Assembly: GCA_049999725.1 (NCBI GenBank)
Contig: JBNGIS010035018.1
Span: forward strand, 1 to 42,430
Length of the DNA stretch: 42,430 bases
DNA from: Haplomitrium mnioides
Lineage: Eukaryota; Marchantiophyta; Haplomitriopsida; Calobryales
Reading direction: 5' to 3'
How positions within the stretch are numbered: position 1 is the first letter of the stretch; each line of letters opens with the position of its first letter. The notes below the pieces were generated by a model, which was not told where the DNA came from, searched no databases, and worked only from the letters and a program-made list of their open reading frames with translations. Positions 34,403 through 42,430 of the stretch are shown in pieces. A program made the position numbers and the translations under genes.

Positions 34403-36413
34403 TGTTAGCCAGGGAATTGGAGCGCTCACTCAAAATTCTACAATGAGGAAGCAACATTAACACAATTCCTCTCTGGTAAGGGCAAAAGTGCCTCGGAAGC
34501 AGTAGGAATCCTTCAAATTGTGGGTACGAGTAGAGCGCATGGATCTAAAGAGGAGAACAAGATCATTGCAAAAGAAGGGAAGGGAGCAGTGGGCGCCAGC
34601 AGGGGGGGGGGGGGGGGGGAGGGGGGGCACCACTAAAATTCGAAGGAGCCAACGAGAGCCTGTAGAGGTGATGAGGATGTGGGAATCGCGGCCTAGCAGG
34701 GAGGGAGGATCGCCCACCTAGAGCAAAGCGATGCGCAAATTGTGAGCGATGCAACGAACAACCTGGTGAAAGAATAATTGAGATGCAAAGAACCTCATAT
34801 CATTGAAACTGCCTGAGAAGTTTGAATATCATGCGAAAGGAGCGATAGATCTGAGGTGTCTAATTCAAAGAACTTAGCGGGATTCAACCTTCCTAAGTGG
34901 GGAGCCCGATTAAATTGGTTCAGAGTGAGCCTTTGATGTAGAGAGCCCACTTAATATGGATCCGTTGGGAGGTCCGCCTACCCCTTTGCAAGGCGGCGTC
35001 CGACGACATGATAGTGGATGATGTGGCGGCCTCAGGGAGTCCGCAAGGCTTCACAAAGAGGTGGCAAGCCGAGGGAGTCCAAAAGGCTTGTAGAGAATGA
35101 CGTGTCGGCCCTAGAGAGTTCGCAAGTCTTCACAGAGAGGTGGTGGGCCTAGGGCGTCCGAGGGTTTATAGCGGAAACGTGGCAAGCGTAAGGGGCCCGC
35201 AGAGTTTAGCGGAAACGTGGATGAAGGAGAGGGTCCGCGGTCTTCATCGGAGAAAGGTCAGCGTGACGGTCAGACTACCCCCTTTCGGAATGGCGGCTTT
35301 GCCGATTACGTGGCGTCCTTAGAGGATTTGGTGGAAGTCAATGGACACGTGGCGGTAAGACGGAGTCCATTGGATCTTGGGTTAGAGGAATGTCAAACTC
35401 GAAGGAGAGTGAGCGCGACGGTTCGCCTACCCCTTTGCGGGGCGGCATTGGACAGCGGGGCTTCGAATGATGTGGCACTCAATGATGGTCTGAGGGATCC
35501 TCCGGGTCAGAGTTGAGTCAACTATAGAACCAAGTCAGCGCGACAATCAGACTACCCCCTTGCGAGGCGGCGTCAGACGGTGCGGCTCGGAAGAAAGTCA
35601 ACCTCGACACGTAACACGTTGGAGGAGTTTGAGGGATCCTGCGGACTTCCTTGTCCATTGGATCCTTGGGCTTGGGAAACGAGATCAACTACGAGAGAAA
35701 AGTCATTAACGGACCTGGATTCCCCTAGGCTCTACAAACTCGGATCCGTAGGGATCTTCATATGCGAATCTTGGAGATTCCGTGGGACTCTTTTTATGTG
35801 GAATTCTTCGGACTGGAGTTCTCTGGGAATCTTTGAAATCTCAGTCCGCAAGATTCCTCAAACTCACCTCCATGTTAATGTTGTACTTTGAATCATTCGA
35901 CTAATTGGCGAGACACGTGTCGCAACGCTCGAATATGAGCCAACGGGATTAACGAACAGTGGGGACACGCATCACAACCTCCTATTCCGAGCCCAACGGG
36001 ATTAACAAACTTTCAACGGGAAGGGCTCTGAGGATCAACGAAAGCTCGAGGGGTATACATCGGGAGCTATAGATTAAGAAGGGTTGATGTGCAAGCAAAT
36101 TAGAGACGCGATAGCAATCTTGAGACGAGGAAATCGCAACGAGGTAAGGCAAAAGTGGGATTCCAGTAAGAAGCTACATGAAGCGAGTGAACTCGCGTTG
36201 GGAGCAAGCAGGGGTGGAGGTGGACTGGAGGGTAGCCGAAAATTGTTGGGTGGGGAGCTCTAGAGGCTCGGGCGATCCAAGTAAACTCATCTCCGTAAGT
36301 GGACTTGAAGCAAAGGTGGATCAATATGGGAGTCTAGAAGGGAATCTAGCCTGTTGAGAATTTGGGAGAGGCTGCCAAGTGTAATCTTGGAGTCGTCTCT
36401 GCATTCCTTGTGC
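34403..36413 (+). repeat. 3' LTR of element D, 3' end missing
   Basis: It starts TGTTAGCC and matches the 5' LTR at 34425-34720, at 34865-34970 and from 34975 to about 35960. It lacks the terminal block with CTTCCAAGTGG and GTGACA. It breaks at 36413 where E's repeat begins. The part at 36190-36330 resembles A's LTR (about 9840-9990), showing that the families share LTR modules. No gene is seen. Confidence 0.65.
34602..34627 (+). repeat. 18-G and 7-G runs inside D's 3' LTR
   Basis: G runs split by one A lie where the 5' LTR reads AAGTGGGAGGTC (about 27708). The run therefore expanded in one LTR only, after insertion. Confidence 0.85.
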
Positions 36414-37075
36414 TGTCGTGACGTAAAGAGTAGTGGACTTGCCACATCGGAAACCTGGTTTCATCATGGCATCTACACAAAGCTAATCTGAACTATGTAT
36501 CATTGTTCAATCCATAAACTGAAAATACAACAATCAGAAATAATAACAAACTGAAATTACAGCAATCTGAAAGTACAGCAGCCTGAAATCACAGCAGGCT
36601 TACACCGAAAAGAAGAAATGCAGGGGAATGTATGTGATCCCCATTATATAAAAGGACTTTCAAAACAAAGTGCATGTAAAATGTAGATTAGAAAATGTAG
36701 TGTACTGTAGATTGTATACTACTGTAGACCAGCGCCATGCCATGAGGTGCTGGGAGCATCTAAAGAATCCAAGCTAAATGTATGGAACAAATCTATGGTA
36801 TGTATTGCCACAGCGCTGCTCTCCAAGCTAAGGATTCAAGAAGAACTAGGGTAGCAGCGGGAGAGGAGCGTCAAGTAACCTAGGCTAGCTCTATGTTCTT
36901 GTAACAAAAGTAATTTCCAAGAACAGCCCTCACCTTGCTATAAAAACCTCAAACCTGAATACACTCTCACTCACTCCTATAGCATTTAATAGAATGCCTA
37001 TGACTAACCTACACTCTTGGCTGGAATGGGAAGGAGGGATGATGTGCAACATCAGCCTTGTATTCCTGCATGACA
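36414..37075 (-). repeat. 662-bp terminal repeat, probably E's LTR
   Basis: Its ends are TGTCGTGA and GCATGACA, near-inverted. It has a TATA-like TTATATAA at 36644-36652 readable on both strands, so the orientation is not settled; minus is assumed from E. Its first 230 bases (plus strand) recur at 37078-37310. It contains no coding frame. Confidence 0.55.
36519..36598. repeat. Five tandem copies of a 16-bp unit
   Basis: Units such as CTGAAATTACAGCAAT and CTGAAAGTACAGCAGC follow head to tail. The same five-unit array recurs at 37183-37262 in the partial repeat copy. Confidence 0.8.
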
Positions 37076-37077
37076 GC

Positions 37078-37310
37078 TGTCGTGACATAAAGAGTAGTGG
37101 ACTTGCCACATCGGAAACCTGGTTTCATCATGGCATCTACACAAAGCTAATCTGAACTATGTATCATTGTTCAATCCATAAACTGAAATTACAACAATCT
37201 GAAATAATAACAAATTGAAATTACAGCAATCTGAAAGTACAGCAGCCTGAAATCACAGCAGGCTTACACCGAAAAGAAGAAATGCAGAGGAATGTATGTG
37301 ATCCCCATTA
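37078..37310 (-). repeat. Partial second copy of E's terminal repeat
   Basis: It is nearly identical to 36414-36645 and separated from the full copy by GC. It begins, reading minus, straight after the tract CTGGGGGGGATAA at 37308-37320, which looks like a polypurine tract only about 25 bases past the stop codon of the PHD frame. The U3-like part of the repeat is missing from this copy. Confidence 0.65.
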
Positions 37311-37338
37311 TCCCCCCCAGACTGCAGCATGTAAAGGC

Positions 37339-37866
37339 TCAGCGGTTTGAGGATCTGCTGTCCGTTGAAGCGCATGAAGCACAAAACCAGAGACCTGGAG
37401 GAACCTGCATCAATTGTGGATGCAAACAAAACATGTGATAGCCACCATTGCAATGGTCACATAGCAGCATCTGATCAATATCATCAATTCTGTGACACAC
37501 TTTACAAGGGTAATCAACTGGTGGAATCCAATTTGAAGTGACAATGGTTGGATCCAAGTTAGGCAAATGACAAGGACCGCAGTTCTTAAAATGATCCTTG
37601 ATTGTACGACCATTTGCCCCTTGCAACTCCAGAACTCCTGAAGGGTTGAGAGACTTCACTCGCAGAATGATACGACTGGCAGATGTGTCCAAGGTGTCAT
37701 TGGGTTGCCGCTGGAGATAGACAAAGTCACCAACCTCGAACTTTATCACCTTGGGCTTGAAGCTGCTGCCTCGAGTGTGTGCATATCGCAAAGTATCCCT
37801 GTGTTGTGCAATACACATATTCTCCATAGCCATGGGCATGATTCTTTTGAAGAGAGCAGCCCTCTC
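37339..37866 (-). pseudogene. Element E integrase C-terminus with PHD finger
   Basis: It is in the same frame as the integrase core but separated by a TAA at 37867-37869. The front (FEVGDFVYLQRQ, then RIILRVKSLNPSGVLELQG) resembles the integrase GPY/F-like module. A C4HC3 PHD finger follows; in the 166-residue open part the ligands are C112, C115, C127, C130, H135, C138, C153 and C156, with the usual Trp before the last pair. PHD fingers commonly read histone H3 tails. By analogy with chromodomains on other gypsy integrases, this one may steer insertion to particular chromatin. The protein ends about 10 residues after the finger. Confidence 0.85.
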
Positions 37867-38738
37867 TTATATAACAGTGGACCAGGTTGTAGCTGAGTCC
37901 AGATCCACCACTGGCAGCATCTGAGAAGCAATAGCAGATGGAGGAATCAGATGTCGACCAAACAAGAGGAAATAGGGTGAGAAATCAAGCAATGAGGCAT
38001 GCTTAGACATTCTGTACCCCATGGTGATGTAAGGTAGTGCCAAGTCCCAGTCTTCCTTGTTCTTGGTTAGACAGATCTTTCGTAATCCCCGCTTGCAAGT
38101 TTGCACCATCTGCTCTGCTAGGCCATCTGCTTGAGGATGATCCCTTGAATTTCTGCGATGATCAATGAGTGCTTGATCCAAGAGCTCTTGAAACTCTCCT
38201 CTGAATTCTAAACCCTGATCAGTAAGACATTCTGCACAAGCCCCGAATCTGCTAAGCACCTGCTGTAAGAAAGCTTGGCTAGTGCTATGTGAGCTCTTAT
38301 CCGGCAAGGCAACTAACTCAATCCATTTTGAAAAGTGCTCAATCATGATCATTATATAGAGATTACCCCTTGATGTAAGAGGTAGCTCTCCAGCCAGGTC
38401 ACAAGACCAACGGTAAAACAGGCCCCTGATAGGCAGTGGATGAAGAGTAGCTTGCCTAGATGAGAAGGAAGTGCGCACCCTATCACATTGTTCACATCTG
38501 GCAATCACATCACGAATCTGAGCATACATACCTCTCCAATGATAGTGAGGAGCAATCAAGCTATATGTACGCTTGATTCCAAAGTGCCCAAGCTCAGCAT
38601 GTATCTTCTTGACCAGACCAGCTCTCTCAGCTACAAGGGGCACTACCCTCTCTCCTTGGGGCAAACAGCGAACTAAATGATCTCCCTTCCACAAATAACG
38701 CTTGGATCTTTGTTGGATACGGTCTCTCTAAGCTGCAC
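37867..38738 (-). pseudogene. Element E integrase zinc region and catalytic core
   Basis: The open part runs 38694-37867 (275 residues). The H2C2 zinc region is complete (H32, H37, C67, C70). The core has all three acidic residues: D99 in WSCDLAGEL, D159 in LTDQGLEF and E194 in GLAEQM, with D-to-E spacing matching a DDE integrase. Upstream, the frame shifts relative to RNase H near 38740 (one G seems missing in CAGGGGTGA) and a TAG follows at about 38727; a TAA ends it at 37867. The chemistry looks intact but the polyprotein is not. Confidence 0.85.
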
Positions 38739-40346
38739 TCACCCCTGGAGGGTACTGACCATGCTGAAGGAAGTAACTGTATCATGGTCCTCCCAAATAT
38801 CCACAATAGGCTGATCTTCCACAGTGCAACAGAGCAGGGCCAAATAACCAGTTACTGTTGCTGGTTGCAATGTCATGACCTGGTCAAAATCTTGTCGGGC
38901 ATCTGAAAGATCTGCAGAGGTAGTCAAAGGACTGCGAGACATAGTGTCAGCATTTTGGTGTGTAACACCAGCTCTATGAATCACCTCAAACTCATACTCT
39001 TGTAGTATGAGTGCCCAACGAGCCAATTTGCCTGTAAGCTTGTCATTGGTCATGAGCCATTTCAAAGGCTGGTATTCAGTGTAGAGCATGAACTTGGTGC
39101 CATATAGGTAAGGCATGAAATGTATTACAGCCCAAACGACAGCCAAACACTCACCTTCATAAGAGGAGTAGTTACTCTCTGCCTTATTGTTACTCCTGGA
39201 AGCATAGGCAATAACATATTCGTGCCCCTCTCCATCAAGTTGCCCAAGCACTGCACCAATACCTAGTGCACTCCAATCTGTGTGTAGAATGAAAACCTGG
39301 TTGAAATCAGGCCTTCTGAGTACTGGATAATCTGATAGCCGCTCTTTCAAAGTGTCAAACGCCACTTGGGTTTCTTCACTCCATGCCCATGTAACATCCT
39401 TCTTCAACAACGCATACAGTGGATGGGCAATGGTGCTGAAATCTTGCACATAAATCCTGTAGTAGTTACACAACCCAATAAAACTGCGCAGGGTTGATAC
39501 ATCAGTAGGCTTGCGCATCTCCAGAATGGACACTTCCTTGGACCAGTGAGCCATGGTCCCATTTGGAACAATTCTGTGTCCTAAATAAACTACTGATGTA
39601 ACAGCAAACTCACATTTCTTCGGGTGAATCCTCAAGTTTGCCTTCCTCAACCTTCTAAACAGCTCCTCCAGATGAGTCAAATGTTGTTTGAAACCTTTGC
39701 TTTGCACCAGGACATCATCAATGTAACATTTCAAGAAATCAGCACCCTCCAGTACCTGATCCATAATTCGTTGAAAGAAGACAGGGGCATTTTTCAATCC
39801 AAATGGTATTACCAACCATTCCCACAGTCGGTTGCCTCCATGGAATGCAGTCTTCTTGCGATCTGCAACCTGAATCACAATCAGGTTGAACCCCTGACGT
39901 AAATCCACCAGGGTGAAGACATCTGAGTCTCCAATGCTATCAAAGAGCTCCTCAGCTGTTGGCATAGGATACCTGTCCTGTGGAGTAACCAAATTCAGCG
40001 GTCGATAATCTCCACACATCCTCTTTTCAGTCCACAAGCCACTAGAGTCTTTCTTAGCTGGCATCACTGTAGCTGCTGCAAAATCAGAAGTGGAAGGTTG
40101 GATAAGACCAGCCTCATAGAGTTCCTTGCAGCGCTCATCAACTAACTCCCACTCATGCTTACTTAGGCGGTGTTTGCGCCGATAGATGGGCTTTTCCTCA
40201 GTGAGCTCAATGGAGAATTGCATCACCTTACACTTGCCAAGATCTTTCATAGAGAAAGCAAAGACATCCTCATACTTCAATAACAGATTGGTGATTTGAT
40301 CCCTCTGTTTCTTGTTCAGCTGATTGCCCATGACAAAGGTGAAATT
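38739..40346 (-). CDS. Element E reverse transcriptase-RNase H region
   Basis: This is residues 475-1009 of a 1,009-codon open frame on the minus strand. RT landmarks: MCGDYRPLN, FTLVDLRQGFN (first Asp), IPFGLKNAP, CYIDDVLVQS (catalytic DD at 684-685), LGHRIVPNG and LRSFIGLCNYYR. RNase H: LHTDWSALGIGAVLG, SSYEGECLAVVWA, then LYTEYQPLKWL where most families have TDH, so the third Asp is Glu, and finally HQNADTMSR. RT looks complete; RNase H may be weakened. The frame ends at a TGA (38739-38741) caused by a probable one-base deletion before integrase. It is continuous upstream with the DNMT. Confidence 0.9.
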   Translation of the reverse strand, partial: NFTFVMGNQLNKKQRDQITNLLLKYEDVFAFSMKDLGKCKVMQFSIELTEEKPIYRRKHRLSKHEWELVDERCKELYEAGLIQPSTSDFAAATVMPAKKDSSGLWTEKRMCGDYRPLNLVTPQDRYPMPTAEELFDSIGDSDVFTLVDLRQGFNLIVIQVADRKKTAFHGGNRLWEWLVIPFGLKNAPVFFQRIMDQVLEGADFLKCYIDDVLVQSKGFKQHLTHLEELFRRLRKANLRIHPKKCEFAVTSVVYLGHRIVPNGTMAHWSKEVSILEMRKPTDVSTLRSFIGLCNYYRIYVQDFSTIAHPLYALLKKDVTWAWSEETQVAFDTLKERLSDYPVLRRPDFNQVFILHTDWSALGIGAVLGQLDGEGHEYVIAYASRSNNKAESNYSSYEGECLAVVWAVIHFMPYLYGTKFMLYTEYQPLKWLMTNDKLTGKLARWALILQEYEFEVIHRAGVTHQNADTMSRSPLTTSADLSDARQDFDQVMTLQPATVTGYLALLCCTVEDQPIVDIWEDHDTVTSFSMVSTLQG

Positions 40347-40652
40347 GGCAACACACTGAGGGTTGGAAGAGAAAGCCTGTGGAACTGAGGTGTTGAGTCT
40401 TCCACTGTCCAACTCTACGACAGGCTTCTGTAGTGAAGTGGTGGAAAGTAGCCCTACAGTACTTGCAGGTCTATAGTGGCCAGACTCTGAAAAGTCAGAG
40501 TGAAATTCAGTCACATTACAAGGGACCTCCTCTCCCCCCCCAACACTCAGATCAAAGCGCAAAGTGTTGTGAATGGGTAAATGCACATGGTCTGGATGCC
40601 ATGAGGGCACATCACCAGAAACAACTGAAGTAACTTCCACCGTAGGATGTAG
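40347..40652 (-). CDS. Linker between DNMT and RT in element E
   Basis: About 100 residues (373-474) of the same open frame join the two enzymes, with no recognised domain. A DSG triplet at 454-456 resembles a retropepsin motif but lacks the surrounding hydrophobic pattern and the second half of a protease. Whether the polyprotein is cut here is unknown. Confidence 0.5.
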
Positions 40653-41618
40653 ATGCATTTGAAAGAGTAAACAAGTAATCACAAGCCAAGTGAGAGCATT
40701 CAAGTCCATAACCCGCCTAAGAAGAGAATTTCTCTCTAGCTTGGTTACCTTGGTGTGACCAGTGGTGCTTGATTGGAATCCCATGGCTCGTTCTCTTTCC
40801 TCTGGACTGGGTTCATCCCAAGTGCCTATAGCATGACGATAAACAAGCCCTGGACCATCACTCTGAAAAGCATATGCACCAGGAAAAGAAACCAAAGTAG
40901 GCCAGGCAGCCCGTGGTTGGCCAACCTGGTTGGCAAGGTACCAAGGTGGTGCCTCTTGCCTTGTAACTGGTTGGCAAGAGCTATCTGAATCTAGAATGCC
41001 ACACACCTGTAGTGTAGGATCTCGAACAGTGTAATGCAGGGCCAACTCCAACAAGGAAACAGTGGCAAGGTTGGTCCAGAAGTTACGTAAACGATGTGCA
41101 TAAGACCCACAATGCACTGCATCCAAAAGAAGTGGCGAACCCATGTAGTGCTGAATGAGCACAAAGTCTGCTCGCACTACTGCCCTTTTATCAAACTGCG
41201 CTGGTGTGTTCTCCATGATGTAACCAACAGCAGGGTAGCATGCTTGAGCCCATGTGAGTACCTGAACCATGTCCATGAAAAGGCCAGATCTGCTATCAGC
41301 TGGCCCTAAACCAGAACCAGCAGCGGACAATCCCTGACATTCCCATCCTGCAATGATAAGATCTAAACAACCAAGAAGCACAATGTGTTGTTGTTGGATC
41401 AACTGAACATCAACAGGGAAATAGGTGAAGCTGGACTTCCATGCACTAGGAGGAAATTGTTGTGGAAACCTCCTGGAAAATTCCAACATACGAGACTCTG
41501 CTACTTGCCTAGCACAAAGATCTGTGTCCACATACAAATACCGCTTAAGTACCAACCCAGATTGCAACACTGCCTCCAAACCTGTAGCAATGCCTCCAAA
41601 TAGTTCCAGCAGGGTAAT
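40653..41618 (-). CDS. Element E cytosine-5 DNA methyltransferase domain
   Basis: This is residues 51-372 of the open frame. C5-methyltransferase motifs appear in order: motif I LFGGIATG (56-63, AdoMet binding), a YVDTD segment (79-83), motif IV GWECQGLS (141-148, nucleophile C144), motif VI IMENTPAQ (184-191), motif VIII AHRLRNFWTNL (224-234), then EERERAMGF (323-331) and a motif-X-like NSLLRRVMDLNALTWLV (347-363). The I-to-X order and spacing, and the phrases GIATG and RNFWTNL, are closer to DNMT3/DRM-type enzymes than to bacterial ones. The usual Pro before the catalytic Cys is Glu. The first 50 codons of the predicted frame are LTR sequence from the adjoining insertion, so the true N-terminus is missing. 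No stop interrupts the domain. Confidence 0.85.
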
Positions 41619-42430
41619 TGTCAGCCCCCTGGTCGGAGCCTTAACTCTTTTACGACGGAGTTTCCCCCGATTAAGGGCTGACTTTGTGTTTCGGGACCTT
41701 TTATGGGAGGGGCTTTGCACCGAATGGACCCCACTTCCACTTACCAACTCTGGAGTGCTGCACAACACTCAACAACACCCAAGCACAACACCCAAGCACA
41801 ACCACCACTGCCCACAGATGCTGGTCACACCCCTTCTTCAGGCCTTAACCTCGAAAGGTGCCACTTGGAAGACAGGGGACGATGGGACAGAGCATCTGAT
41901 TCTTGGCTGCAGTGGTCTCTTGGGAAGCCCTGGTTGCCTTACGATCTTGGCCACTAGCCCACGATTGCCTCAACAACCCACCTGCTCATACACATCCATT
42001 TCCTCAAACCACCCACGAATAGACTGTAATGCTGCTGAACCACTTTGTCATATAATTCTGGAATCCAGAACTGGACCCAATCACTTTGTTATACAAAAGG
42101 GAACCAGGTCCCAGTATCCAATTATCACACTACAATGTGGTTCGTCCTGACTCCCCCTGCCCAGGGTGTCCTCAGGATTGAACAAACGAAATGCAGACCT
42201 CCTAAAACTAAGAACTTCACAAAGCTACACACAGAACACAACTCTAACAACACATGTAAACACAAAGACACTGGTACTATCAACACTACAATCCACGCTG
42301 CCCTGCCAACAATGCAATCTTCTTTCACCCCTCAAGAACTGATCTTTTCTCTCAATCCTCCTTCAGCTCCCATCAGCAACTCCAGTTCTCCACCAATCGC
42401 TCATCCATCCACTCCTAGTCAGATAGTTTT
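41619..42430 (-). repeat. A/B-family LTR inserted at the DNMT coding region, 3' end only
   Basis: On the minus strand it ends CTGACA at 41619 and matches the ends of the LTRs of A and B, including the AAAGAGTTAAGGCTCCGACC segment and the CTTCCAAGTGGCACC block (about 41842-41878). No primer site follows the end, so this is the 3' LTR of an element lying to the right, or a solo LTR. It continues past the window edge. It lacks insertion F, which gives the empty site for F. Confidence 0.8.

Larger units (their letters stand above)
27509..36413 (+). mobile_element. Element D: internally deleted Ty3/gypsy element
   Basis: LTRs at both ends start in the same way (TATCAGCC, decayed, at 27509; TGTTAGCC at 34403). 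A primer-binding site, gag, protease, part of RT, the integrase tail and a polypurine tract lie between. RT and gag resemble element A throughout, though the LTRs and primer site differ. The 3' LTR stops at 36413 where E's terminal repeat begins, so E may have inserted there. The copy cannot be autonomous. Confidence 0.8.
36414..41618 (-). mobile_element. Element E: Ty3/gypsy element carrying a DNMT and a PHD finger
   Basis: On the minus strand the order is DNMT, linker, RT, RNase H, integrase (H2C2, DDE core, GPY/F-like), PHD finger, purine tract, terminal repeats. The 5' LTR, gag and protease are not in the window: an A/B-family LTR abuts the DNMT start at 41619. The coding region has one frameshift and two stops, all downstream of RNase H. 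Far fewer lesions than in A, B or D suggest a younger copy. The terminal repeats' ownership and orientation are less certain than the coding assignment. Confidence 0.8.

Noticed and set aside
34041-34463. Gly-rich and Pro-rich frames around 34256
   Set aside because: They are translations of the G run and its complement.
40386-40430. Aspartic protease in element E (DSG triplet)
   Set aside because: The triplet stands alone without the hydrophobic flanks or the second conserved motif of retropepsins.
41425-42150. 241-codon plus-strand open frame at the right edge
   Set aside because: It crosses from antisense DNMT sequence into an LTR and contains no domain; the methyltransferase frame on the minus strand explains the region.

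Overview
The window is a stack of nested LTR retrotransposons around one satellite array. I find no host gene, tRNA, rRNA or CRISPR array. All coding matter is Ty3/gypsy-type: CCHC zinc knuckles, retropepsin, reverse transcriptase (RT), RNase H, DDE integrase, and in one element a cytosine-5 DNA methyltransferase (DNMT) domain and a PHD finger. RT and integrase style, LTR size and nesting suggest a large, repeat-rich plant-lineage (streptophyte) genome. A charophyte alga or seed-free land plant would fit, but this is weak inference because no host gene anchors it. Homologies, LTR ends and target-site duplications (TSDs) were found by eye.

Layout. Element A (+): end of the 5' LTR 1-1302, decayed gag-pol 1303-7366, 3' LTR 7367-11029. 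Element B (-): 5' LTR 19512-24494, gag-only interior 17755-19511, 3' LTR 17754 down to 15609 and continuing 11630 down to 11030. B's 3' LTR is split by insertion C (11631-15608), which has a 5-bp duplication AAAAG and TGTTAGG/CCTAACA ends, and is cut again at 11029 by element A. A 433-bp solo LTR, F (20249-20681), sits in B's 5' LTR. A 47-bp satellite fills 24495-27508 exactly between the 5' LTR starts of B and D. Element D (+): 5' LTR 27509-30170, interior 30171-34402 with a large internal deletion, 3' LTR 34403-36413 (broken off). Element E (-): terminal repeat 36414-37075 plus a partial copy 37078-37310, then the pol region up to 41618, where an A/B-family LTR (41619-42430, off the edge) has inserted.

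A, B and D are related families with unusually long LTRs (about 2.7-5 kb) sharing TGTCRG-like starts, TGACA ends and a conserved block just before the LTR end. A has gag-pol with many nonsense codons and damaged RT and integrase catalytic sites. B keeps only gag and cis signals. D lost the RT core, RNase H and the integrase front. All three look dead on their own.

E is the notable element. One open frame reads from a DNMT domain through RT and RNase H. The frame continues, past a frameshift and two stops, into an integrase with intact H2C2 and DDE residues, a GPY/F-like segment and a C-terminal C4HC3 PHD finger. A mobile element carrying both a DNA-methylation writer and a chromatin reader is the candidate unusual system here. 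Capture of DNMTs by retrotransposons has been reported in dinoflagellates and charophytes, so the class is not wholly new; the PHD combination and altered catalytic motif deserve checking.
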